13,315 bases of DNA, from positions 1 through 13,315 of the forward strand of contig JAMCZP010000346.1 of the NCBI GenBank assembly GCA_023485185.1. Direction: 5' to 3'. Under the pieces are notes generated by a model. The model worked only from the letters and a program-made list of their open reading frames with translations. It did no database searches and was not told where the DNA came from. Of the stretch, positions 6,476 through 13,315 are shown in pieces. A program made the position numbers and the translations under genes. Source of the stretch: Gammaproteobacteria bacterium (GTDB taxonomy: Bacteria > Pseudomonadota > Gammaproteobacteria > Pseudomonadales > Halomonadaceae). Position 1 is the first letter of the stretch; each line of letters begins with the position of its first letter.

Positions 6476-7333
6476 ATGCCCGCCCTTCAGTTAAGCCGAG
6501 CTCGCTTACCGGCCACTACCGAGATCAGCATCGTTGATGAGTACGGCGATGCACGCCAGCAGGCAATTGCCGCTGAACGGGCAATGACTGTCTATCTCAA
6601 CAAACGTGAAATCGTCACGCTGATGACACTGGGCGACGACCCGGAAGCCTTGGTCGTTGGCTATCTACGCAACCAGGGGCTGCTGCGTGCAGCGGAAGAT
6701 TTACAGGCGGTGCAGGTCGACTGGTCGGTCGAAGCGGCCGTGGTGGTGACCCACCACTTACCAGAAGATTTGGAAACGCGTTTAAGCACGCGCACAGTGA
6801 CCACCGGCTGCGGCCAAGGCACGGTATTTGGTAAGCTGCTTGATCAAACTGCGCTTACCGCACTGCCCAATACCCACCTAGCGCAATCCACCCTCTATCA
6901 ACTGCTGCAAAACCTTAACGCCTATAATGAAACTTACCGCAGCGCGGGTGCCGTGCATGGCTGCGCGCTGTGCCGCCAAACCGAGGTGCTCGACTTTGTT
7001 GAAGATGTTGGGCGACACAATGCGGTAGATACGCTGGCTGGGCGCCAATGGCTTAAACAAGCCGACAGTGCCAATGCGGATATTTTCTATACTACCGGGC
7101 GACTGACATCTGAGATGGTGTTAAAAGTGGCACAAATGGGTATTAGCGTGCTGGTATCACGCTCAGGTGTTACGCAAAAAGGCGTTGAGCTCGCCGAGCG
7201 CTTTGGGGTGATGTTGATCGCCCGCGCCAAGGGCCGCCATTTTCAGGCTATCAATACCCAGAGCCGTTTAACGCTAGACGCTATTCCGCCGCGCCCATCC
7301 CATGCCCGTTCATCCAAAGAGGCAAGCTCATGA
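6476..7333 (+). CDS. fdhD: FdhD, sulfurtransferase/chaperone for formate dehydrogenase maturation
   Basis: In E. coli, FdhD passes sulfur from the cysteine desulfurase IscS to the bis-MGD cofactor, giving the sulfido ligand that formate dehydrogenase needs; it acts in the cytoplasm before Tat export. This 285-residue protein is of normal length and has the family marks: TTGCGQG at 109-115, DVGRHNAVD at 177-185, TTGRLTSEM at 206-214, and a C-terminal SRSGVTQKGVELA segment. The usual CxxC of the sulfur-carrying loop is C112-G-Q-G115 here, keeping only the first cysteine. A different CxxC (C163, C166 in HGCALC) appears just before the DVGRH motif. The start has a GAGGAG site 5 bases upstream. 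The stop overlaps the mobA start as ATGA. The client is almost certainly the divergently encoded formate dehydrogenase. Confidence 0.95.
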   Translation: MPALQLSRARLPATTEISIVDEYGDARQQAIAAERAMTVYLNKREIVTLMTLGDDPEALVVGYLRNQGLLRAAEDLQAVQVDWSVEAAVVVTHHLPEDLETRLSTRTVTTGCGQGTVFGKLLDQTALTALPNTHLAQSTLYQLLQNLNAYNETYRSAGAVHGCALCRQTEVLDFVEDVGRHNAVDTLAGRQWLKQADSANADIFYTTGRLTSEMVLKVAQMGISVLVSRSGVTQKGVELAERFGVMLIARAKGRHFQAINTQSRLTLDAIPPRPSHARSSKEASS

Positions 7334-7968
7334 TCCCCACTCAAGAACTCACCGGCATGATTCTCGCCGGCGGCGAAGGGCGACGAATGGGAGGCCGCGA
7401 CAAAGGGCTTGAGCCATTCGCAGGTTTGCCACTCGTTGCTCATGTAGTGAAACGCCTTGAAGGCCAAGTAGCCGAGCTGCTGGTTAACGCCAACCGCAAT
7501 GCCGACGCCTACCAATTCTTTGCTGACCGTGTGATTGCTGATCTCGCAATGGACGGTGCCGAAGGTGGCTTTAAGGGGCCATTAATGGGCATCTATAGCG
7601 GCCTGCGCGCGGCAAAAACCCCCTGGCTATTAGTGGCCCCCTGCGATTCCCCCGCCCTACCCGACGATTTAGTAGCGCGCATGGCGGCAGGTATTGCCTC
7701 AGATAATGGCGAGCATGATATCGCCGTAGCCTTTGACGGTGAACGGCTACACCCGGTGGTCGCGTTATTACGCACCTCACTCGCCGATGATTTGGCCGCA
7801 ACGCTTGGCGAGGGCGAGCGCAAAATTGACCGCTGGTACGCCCGTCACGACTGGTGCAAAGTCGATATGTCGGACTGCCCGGAGGCTTTTGCCAACCTTA
7901 ATACGGAAGAGGAGAAGCTAAGCCTGGAAAAAGTACTAATGGGAACTCCGAGCAAGGAGGTGAAATGA
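7330..7968 (+). CDS. mobA: Molybdenum cofactor guanylyltransferase MobA
   Basis: Transfers GMP from GTP to molybdopterin to give the MGD form used by DMSO-reductase-family enzymes such as formate dehydrogenase. The 212-residue protein has the nucleotidyltransferase signature ILAGGEGRRMGGRDKG at 11-26 with the GTP-binding loop and Lys25, GPLMGI at 83-88, the metal-binding aspartate in PCDSP (Asp106) and the C-terminal FANLNTEEE at 187-195. All expected key residues are present and the length is close to that of E. coli MobA. Its start overlaps the fdhD stop (ATGA at 7330-7333) and its stop overlaps the moeA start, which implies coupled translation. No mobB is present in the window. Confidence 0.95.
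   Translation: MIPTQELTGMILAGGEGRRMGGRDKGLEPFAGLPLVAHVVKRLEGQVAELLVNANRNADAYQFFADRVIADLAMDGAEGGFKGPLMGIYSGLRAAKTPWLLVAPCDSPALPDDLVARMAAGIASDNGEHDIAVAFDGERLHPVVALLRTSLADDLAATLGEGERKIDRWYARHDWCKVDMSDCPEAFANLNTEEEKLSLEKVLMGTPSKEVK
7954..7962 (+). promoter_or_regulatory. Strong Shine-Dalgarno site for moeA inside the end of mobA
   Basis: AAGGAGGTG at 7954-7962 is a near-perfect anti-16S match placed 2-4 bases before the ATG at 7965 (the AGGAGG core ends 4 bases before it). It is the strongest ribosome site in the operon, so moeA can be translated independently of mobA re-initiation. Confidence 0.65.
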
Positions 7969-9236
7969 CCCTCTCCTGCTTTGATCTAGGCGAACAGATG
8001 CTCAGCGTCGACGAAGCGCGCCAGGCGCTTGCCACTCTTATTAAGCACCCACTAGGCAGTGAGCAGATCCCTTTGGCGCAAGCCCATGGCCGCCGCTTGA
8101 CGGCATCCGTTCAGGCGCCGATTAACGTGCCGCAAAACACTAATGCGGCGATGGATGGCGTGGCGTTAGCCTTACCCAGGGAAGGAGTGGGAGCCAAGCA
8201 AAACCATTGGCCACTGGCCGGTGAGGTGTTGGCCGGGCAGTATCGTCGCGAACGGGTGCCTGCCGGTTACTGTGTACGCATCACTACCGGTGCCCCCTTA
8301 CCGCCGGGCACCGATACAGTGGTGATGAGTGAACAACTGCGCGAACCGCTAGATGAGCAGCCTGCACATGTGATCATTGAGTCTCCTGAGCTCCTCAAAC
8401 ACGGCCAACATGTTCGCCAAGCCGGTGAAGATATTGCCATTGGCGACACAGCACTGCCTGAAGGAGCACGGCTGGATGCGGCATCACTAGGGCTGTTAGC
8501 CTCATTGGGCTATGCCGAAATAAACGTGTACCAACGCCCGAAGGTAGCGATCTTCTCCACCGGCAATGAAGTTACTGCGCCTGGCGAGCCGCTACCCCAG
8601 GCAGGTATTTACGACGCCAACCGTTTTACGCTGATAGGTCTTCTCACAGAACAGGGCGCCGAGGTGATTGACCTGGGCATTCTGCCGGATGACTTGGTGG
8701 CGACCAAAATGGCCCTTGAGCAGGCCGCCCAGAAGAGCGATTTGGTGATCACTAGCGGCGGCGTATCGGTGGGCCAAGCTGACTTTACCCGCGCTGCTTT
8801 GGAGCAACTGGGCCGTTTAGCCTTCTGGCGCGTGGCGCTGCGCCCAGGGCGCCCAATGGTGTGTGGTTGGCTGGGTGAAACACACACGCCGTTTGTTGGC
8901 TTGCCCGGCAATCCAGTAGCGGTCATGGTAACCTTTCTACAGTTTGTTACGCCGCTGCTGGATCGGCTTCAGGGGCAGTCAGTCGCACCACCCCAGCGCC
9001 TTAATGCGGTTGCCGATAACACTTTAAAAAGCCGCTTCAAACGCACTGATTTTATTCGCGGCGTCTACCATACTGATGAGCAAGGGCAGTTACACGTGCG
9101 TAGCACCGGCGCCCAGGGGTCGGGTATTTTAACCTCGATGGTGGCTGCTAACTGTTTGATTGAGCTTGCCGATGACCAAGACGGCGCTCAACCAGGCGAG
9201 GTAGTCAGCATACAACCACTAACGGGATGGCGATGA
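7965..9236 (+). CDS. moeA: Molybdopterin molybdotransferase MoeA
   Basis: Inserts molybdate into adenylylated molybdopterin, using the MPT-AMP made by MogA, to form active Moco. At 423 residues it is close to E. coli MoeA (411). Visible motifs in order: the N-terminal MDG loop (Asp64), [16 protein letters not shown] at 105-120, [10 protein letters not shown] at 151-160 with Asp156, the MogA-like domain start [10 protein letters not shown] at 194-203 with Glu202, [10 protein letters not shown] at 214-223, [12 protein letters not shown] at 263-274 with Asp273, the LRPGRPM loop at 292-298 and [10 protein letters not shown] at 312-321. These match the positions of the acidic residues needed in E. 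coli MoeA (Asp59, Asp142, Glu188, Asp259). The gene lies between mobA and moaA with ATGA overlaps on both sides. No mogA is seen in the window. Confidence 0.95.
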   Translation: MTLSCFDLGEQMLSVDEARQALATLIKHPLGSEQIPLAQAHGRRLTASVQAPINVPQNTNAAMDGVALALPREGVGAKQNHWPLAGEVLAGQYRRERVPAGYCVRITTGAPLPPGTDTVVMSEQLREPLDEQPAHVIIESPELLKHGQHVRQAGEDIAIGDTALPEGARLDAASLGLLASLGYAEINVYQRPKVAIFSTGNEVTAPGEPLPQAGIYDANRFTLIGLLTEQGAEVIDLGILPDDLVATKMALEQAAQKSDLVITSGGVSVGQADFTRAALEQLGRLAFWRVALRPGRPMVCGWLGETHTPFVGLPGNPVAVMVTFLQFVTPLLDRLQGQSVAPPQRLNAVADNTLKSRFKRTDFIRGVYHTDEQGQLHVRSTGAQGSGILTSMVAANCLIELADDQDGAQPGEVVSIQPLTGWR

Positions 9237-10279
9237 GCGAGCAACGATCCGCACAACCACTTGACCAACAGCGGTCTCAATCGCTGACTGACCAGCAACT
9301 GATCGACGACTTTGGTCGGCGCATTAGCTACGTGCGTATTTCGGTCACCGATCGCTGCGATTTCCGCTGCGTGTACTGTATGAGCGAGGAGATGACGTTT
9401 CTGCCCCGCGCCCAGGTACTCACGCTGGAAGAGATCGCCATGGTCGCTCGCGCCTTCACTGAGCTTGGTGTTGAGAAGATTCGCCTCACCGGCGGTGAGC
9501 CGTTAGTGCGCCGCGGCATAGAGCAACTGGTTGATGAGATCGGTGCAATGCCGGGCCTCACAGACTTCACCATGACTACCAACGGTGCCAGCCTGCGCAA
9601 GCATGCCAAGCAGCTTTACACCAGCGGCTTACGGCGGTTGAATATCAGTCTTGATTCACTGGATGCCGAGCGCTTTAAGCAGCTAACCCGCACCGGCGAT
9701 TTAGCCAAAGTGATCGATGGCATTCACGCTGCCAAAGAGGCTGGCTTTGAGCGTATTAAGCTCAACGCGGTGATCTTAAAAGGCCGCAACGACGACGAAG
9801 TAATCGACCTGGTCACCTTTGCCCGCCAGGAAGGTCTCGATATTAGTTTTATCGAAGAGATGCCGCTGGGCGATGTCTCCGATCACTCACGGGCGGAAAC
9901 CTTCTACTCCAGCGATGATGTCCAGACCCTGATTGAGTCCCGCTACCCGCTGACGCCTACGACCGAAACCACCCCAGGTCCATCGCGCTACTTTAAAATG
10001 GCCGACAGCGACAGCCGCGTTGGGTTTATCTCCCCCCATAGCCACAACTTTTGCGATACTTGCAACCGCGTGCGCGTCACCGTGGAAGGTCGCCTGCTGC
10101 TTTGTTTAGGCAACGAGCACTCGGTGGATTTGCGCGCCGTGCTGCGCCGCCACCCCGGCAATATGCAGGCGCTGAAAGAGGCCATCATTAACGCTTTGCC
10201 ACTGAAACCCGAGCGCCACCACTTCACCACCGATGGCGATGTGCAGGTAGTACGCTTTATGAATATGACCGGGGGTTAG
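9233..10279 (+). CDS. moaA: GTP 3',8-cyclase MoaA (radical SAM)
   Basis: Catalyses the first step of molybdopterin synthesis, the radical-SAM rearrangement of GTP to 3',8-cH2GTP, which MoaC converts to cPMP. Numbered from an in-frame ATG at 9227, the N-terminal SAM cluster is C44, C48, C51 (CDFRCVYC). [10 protein letters not shown] at 86-95 is the radical-SAM glycine-rich motif. The second, substrate-binding cluster is C276, C279 and C293. The protein ends in the double glycine MTGG that the enzyme requires. The length of 348-350 is slightly above E. coli MoaA (329), because of about 20 extra Gln/Ser-rich residues at the N-terminus. The ATG at 9233 is preferred because it makes the same ATGA overlap with the previous stop as the other two junctions; 9227 adds only Met-Ala. 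moaB-E are absent nearby. Confidence 0.95.
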   Translation: MSEQRSAQPLDQQRSQSLTDQQLIDDFGRRISYVRISVTDRCDFRCVYCMSEEMTFLPRAQVLTLEEIAMVARAFTELGVEKIRLTGGEPLVRRGIEQLVDEIGAMPGLTDFTMTTNGASLRKHAKQLYTSGLRRLNISLDSLDAERFKQLTRTGDLAKVIDGIHAAKEAGFERIKLNAVILKGRNDDEVIDLVTFARQEGLDISFIEEMPLGDVSDHSRAETFYSSDDVQTLIESRYPLTPTTETTPGPSRYFKMADSDSRVGFISPHSHNFCDTCNRVRVTVEGRLLLCLGNEHSVDLRAVLRRHPGNMQALKEAIINALPLKPERHHFTTDGDVQVVRFMNMTGG

Positions 10280-10282
10280 TCG

Positions 10283-11311
10283 TTGGCAGTTTTAGCAGGA
10301 ACAGCAAAATTAAAAGTGCCGGTACATATCGTTACCGGTTTTCTTGGCAGCGGCAAAACCACGCTTATCCACCGCCTCATAGAGCAGAAGCCTGTGGATG
10401 AAAAGTGGGCCATTCTGGTAAATGAGTTTGGTCAAATCGGTATCGACCAAGCCATGTTTGACGCCCGCGATGACGTCGTTATCAAAGGCCTGCCCGGTGG
10501 CTGCCTATGCTGCCAGCTCGCCTTTGTGCTGCAAGCGGCACTGGTTAATTTATTGGCACGCAGCAAACCCGACCGGGTCATTATCGAGCCCTCAGGCCTT
10601 GGTCACCCCGCAGGCCTATTAGATCTTCTGCGCGGAGAGGCGTTTGATGAGTTCGTTGAGGTGCGCGATGTGATTGCCACCCTCGACCCGCGCCGTCTTG
10701 ATGACTCTCGCGTTCGCCAGCATGACACCTTTCGTGACCAGCTCGATATGGCCGATGCGGTAGCGCTCACCATGCTGGATCAAAGCACGCCAGAGCAGTT
10801 ATCGGCTGCCAACAACTTTGTGGCGCAGCGCTGGCCGCCACGCAAATGGGTGCAGGAAGCACCTCAAGGCGAACTGCCCATTTCACTATTAATCCAGAGC
10901 GGCCATCATGCCGCCGCAGGCGCTATAAGCATACCCACCAACCATCAACAGTTGGCCGCAGCACCCAGCCTAAAAGGCTCATTTTTCGACTTCCCTCCCC
11001 CGCCAGGCAAACCACAGCGCGAAACCGGCACGGCGCTCGGCTATACCAGCACGGGTTTACGCTGGCATCCGAGCGATCAATTCGACCTGGATCAGCTGGC
11101 CGCCTACTTAGCAGAGCTACCCAGGGAAGCGCGCATTAAAGGCGTGTTCCATACCAATCATGGCTGGAAACGCCTTAATCGCATGGAGGGTACGTTAAGC
11201 GTTGAAAGCTGTGTTTGGCGGCAGGATTCTCGCCTGGAAATTATCTTGCCCGATACATTAAATGTTCCACATACTGACCTTGAAGCACGCATGATGGGCC
11301 TAGCATGCTAA
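10283..11311 (+). CDS. COG0523/CobW-family (G3E) GTPase, possible metallochaperone
   Basis: A 342-residue P-loop GTPase of the G3E family, whose members deliver or handle metals (CobW, YjiA, YeiR and ZNG1 types). It has the Walker A motif GFLGSGKTT at 19-27, the metal-binding GGCLCC at 72-77 (CxCC), EPSGLGHP at 102-109 and a CobW C-terminal domain with ARIKGVF at 283-289. The base-recognition motif NKxD is degenerate: the expected place reads LTMLDQ (TMLD at 163-166). The start is a TTG at 10283, 3 bases after the moaA stop, with GGGGG (10271-10275) as a weak ribosome site; a GTG at 10316 is an alternative but would leave only 8 residues before Walker A. Being last in a molybdenum-cofactor operon suggests a role in metal supply to Moco or FDH, but the metal cannot be told. 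Zinc homeostasis is the main alternative. Confidence 0.88.
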   Translation: MAVLAGTAKLKVPVHIVTGFLGSGKTTLIHRLIEQKPVDEKWAILVNEFGQIGIDQAMFDARDDVVIKGLPGGCLCCQLAFVLQAALVNLLARSKPDRVIIEPSGLGHPAGLLDLLRGEAFDEFVEVRDVIATLDPRRLDDSRVRQHDTFRDQLDMADAVALTMLDQSTPEQLSAANNFVAQRWPPRKWVQEAPQGELPISLLIQSGHHAAAGAISIPTNHQQLAAAPSLKGSFFDFPPPPGKPQRETGTALGYTSTGLRWHPSDQFDLDQLAAYLAELPREARIKGVFHTNHGWKRLNRMEGTLSVESCVWRQDSRLEIILPDTLNVPHTDLEARMMGLAC

Positions 11312-11317
11312 TGAGTG

Positions 11318-13315
11318 TTAATCGCTAAGCATCAATGTTTCAAATGCCTCAGCCGTGACGGGATGTCCAAATAGATAACCTTGATAAGCATGGCAGTCGT
11401 GTGCCAAAAGCCACGCCTGCTGCGCTTCGGTTTCTACGCCCTCGGCGATTACTTCCAGGTTAAGGCTCTCTGCCAACGCAATCGTACTCTCCACAATGGC
11501 CGCATTAGCCTGGCTTTCGAGCACCTGCTGTACAAATGATTGATCAATTTTTAATTGATCCAGCGGCAGCTGAGCCAAATAAGCAAGCGATGAGTAGCCA
11601 GTGCCAAAGTCATCGAGCGAAAAGCGCACTCCTTTTGCCTTGAGGTGCAGCATTTTTTCGCGAGCATCATCACGCGCTTCCACAAACAGTGATTCAGTCA
11701 CTTCAAGCTTTAAGCGATTGAGAGGAGCTTGGGTACGTGCAAACACGCCTTCGACGCGCTTTAAAAAGTTCTCATCACGGAACTGCATCGGGCTGATATT
11801 TACCGACACCGTTAACCCACTAAATCTAGGGCTCTTGGCCCAACGAACCAACTGATAACAGGCATCTTCCAATACCCATTCACCCACATCGTTGATCAGC
11901 CCATTACTTTCTAGCAATGGAATAAATTCACCTGGCGACACCATCCCGCGCTCGGGGTGCTGCCAGCGCAGTAGTGCCTCTACGCCTGTTATCGTTCCTA
12001 GATGGTTTACCTGAGGCTGGTAATAGAGCTGCCACTGTTTATCTGCAAGTGCTTGGCGCAAGTCAGCTTCAAGCTTCACATGAGCCAACAGGGCCGTTTG
12101 CATTTCAGGGTCAAAAAAGCACACGCTATGGCGACCATTACTTTTTGCTTGAAAGAGCGCCATATCCACTTGCTGCAAATAATCATCCACCTTGTGCAGA
12201 CTGTCTGCCAGGATGGTAATACCGATACAGCCAGTAACCTCAATGCTCTCCTCAGCTAGAATGATAGGCTTGCCAAGCTGCGTTAATAATTTATGAGCAA
12301 TGCCTTCGGCGAGCTGAGCAGTTTGTGCTGGACTACTATCAACACCTTCAATTAATACCGCAAACTCATCGCCACCTAAACGCGCTAAGGTATCCGTATC
12401 CCGCAGCATTTGGCCTAACCTTCGCGCCACACCTTGCAGTAACTGGTCGCCGTTGTAGTGACCCAAGGTGTCATTGATCTGCTTAAAGTTATCTATATCG
12501 ATAAATAACAGCGCACCGCAGCGCTGATGGCGCTGTAGCTCTTTTAGCGCAGCTTCCATGCGATCCATAAATAGCCGACGATTGGCGAGTCCTGTTAACG
12601 GGTCATAAAAGGCTAATTGATGTATCTCCTGCTCAGCAGCTTTTCGCTCACTAATATCGCTCATCGTGGCGACGTAATGGGTAAGCACTCTCGTTGGGCT
12701 GTATACGGCGCTAATGGTTAACCACTCAGGAAAAAGCTCACCATTTTTGCGCTTATTCCAAATCTCACCCTCCCAATTACCGGTTTTGGCAATACGCTTC
12801 CATAAGCGCCTATAAAATGCGTCATTATGGTAACCCGAACTAAACATCCGCGGATTTTTACCGATGAGATCGACTTCATCGTAGCCAGTAATTCGCTTAA
12901 AGGTGTCATTCACCTTGATAATTGACCCTTGTGCGTCGGTAATCAGAATCCCTAAATGCGTTTGAAACGCAGCAGCAGCCACTTGTGCTTCGGCACGGGC
13001 TTCTTCACGCTCTTCTATACGCTGCTGTAATTGATGGGCTAATGCTAAGCGGTTGAGATAATGGCGCACTCCCCAGGCACCTAGCAGCGTAATTACCCCC
13101 ATGACCAGTAATAAAATCAACACCCGCTGCCGCCAGCCCGACAACAATTCATGTAGATCAATACCCACCACCGCCAACATGGGATATTCACCTACCCGCT
13201 GCATATGGAACAGTCGCTCACGTCCATCAATGGGCGATAGCGCTTTGAATGACCAAAAAGACTCTCCGCTCACTACTCCTTGTAACGCTTGAGAATTCTC
13301 AACTTTCATGCCGAT
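11318..13315 (-). CDS. Membrane PAS-GGDEF-EAL cyclic-di-GMP signalling protein; partial, N-terminus beyond the right edge
   Basis: A c-di-GMP turnover protein with synthase and phosphodiesterase domains. Numbered from the first ATG in the window (13309): residues 1-58 look like the membrane-proximal end of an extracytoplasmic sensor domain (YPMLAVVGI), a membrane helix lies at about 62-80, and a charged coiled-coil-like linker follows at 92-112. A PAS domain spans about 112-222. The GGDEF domain (about 228-398) has intact GGDEF at 312-316 and the inhibitory I-site R303-x-x-D306. The EAL domain (about 411-655) has EALLRW at 444-449, VNIS, EVTES, DDFGTGYSS at 566-574 and IAEGVET. Both catalytic motifs look intact, so either or both activities are possible. 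The frame stays open to the edge and the sensor is incomplete, so the ATG at 13309 is probably not the true start. The gene ends 6 bases from the convergent GTPase gene. Confidence 0.93.
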   Translation of the reverse strand: MGMKVENSQALQGVVSGESFWSFKALSPIDGRERLFHMQRVGEYPMLAVVGIDLHELLSGWRQRVLILLLVMGVITLLGAWGVRHYLNRLALAHQLQQRIEEREEARAEAQVAAAAFQTHLGILITDAQGSIIKVNDTFKRITGYDEVDLIGKNPRMFSSGYHNDAFYRRLWKRIAKTGNWEGEIWNKRKNGELFPEWLTISAVYSPTRVLTHYVATMSDISERKAAEQEIHQLAFYDPLTGLANRRLFMDRMEAALKELQRHQRCGALLFIDIDNFKQINDTLGHYNGDQLLQGVARRLGQMLRDTDTLARLGGDEFAVLIEGVDSSPAQTAQLAEGIAHKLLTQLGKPIILAEESIEVTGCIGITILADSLHKVDDYLQQVDMALFQAKSNGRHSVCFFDPEMQTALLAHVKLEADLRQALADKQWQLYYQPQVNHLGTITGVEALLRWQHPERGMVSPGEFIPLLESNGLINDVGEWVLEDACYQLVRWAKSPRFSGLTVSVNISPMQFRDENFLKRVEGVFARTQAPLNRLKLEVTESLFVEARDDAREKMLHLKAKGVRFSLDDFGTGYSSLAYLAQLPLDQLKIDQSFVQQVLESQANAAIVESTIALAESLNLEVIAEGVETEAQQAWLLAHDCHAYQGYLFGHPVTAEAFETLMLSD

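Noticed and set aside
11974..12259. Two overlapping plus-strand open frames of about 80 codons
   Set aside because: Both are antisense to the EAL/GGDEF coding region, lack ribosome sites and show no domain.
13307..13309. ATG as the true start of the GGDEF-EAL protein
   Set aside because: The frame remains open to the window edge and the first 58 residues look like the end of a larger sensor domain, so the start is most likely outside the window.

Overview
The window is a chromosomal segment of a gammaproteobacterium. The proteins look most like a halophilic Oceanospirillales member of the Halomonas type. That assignment rests on the family-level look of the proteins, the moderately high GC content and the gene order, and could not be tested by a search. 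Apart from a signalling gene at the right edge, the window is devoted to making a molybdenum (or tungsten) formate dehydrogenase and its cofactor.

Left part, minus strand (1-6370). In transcription order, right to left, this holds: a DUF3305 protein, a DUF3306 protein, a 199-base AT-rich regulatory gap, a 575-residue multi-cluster 4Fe-4S protein, a TorD-like chaperone, a 66-residue protein with a twin-arginine (Tat) signal, and the catalytic subunit of a periplasmic formate dehydrogenase. The last runs off the left edge after 820 codons. The enzyme has a cysteine where E. coli FdnG has selenocysteine. Its electron-transfer partners (Fe-S beta subunit, cytochrome b gamma subunit) would be expected just outside the window.

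Middle part, plus strand (6476-11311). A divergent, tightly packed operon reads fdhD (sulfur transfer to the cofactor), mobA (GMP attachment), moeA (metal insertion), moaA (first pterin step) and a COG0523/CobW-family GTPase. The first four are linked by ATGA stop/start overlaps and the fifth starts 3 bases after moaA. Together they cover the first step of molybdopterin synthesis, molybdate insertion, nucleotide attachment and sulfuration. moaB, moaC, moaD, moaE and mogA are absent and must lie elsewhere.

Right part, minus strand (11318-13315). A membrane-anchored PAS-GGDEF-EAL cyclic-di-GMP protein ends 6 bases from the end of the GTPase gene. Its N-terminal sensor is cut by the window edge. 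No functional link to formate metabolism is visible.

The points most worth following are the poorly understood FDH accessory proteins, an FdhD whose usual CxxC is reduced to one cysteine while another CxxC appears downstream, a 4Fe-4S protein with one ferredoxin cysteine replaced by valine, a COG0523 GTPase with a degenerate NKxD motif in a molybdenum-cofactor operon, and a tandem 9-bp repeat overlapping a candidate promoter. No tRNA, rRNA, CRISPR array, insertion sequence or phage gene was seen.
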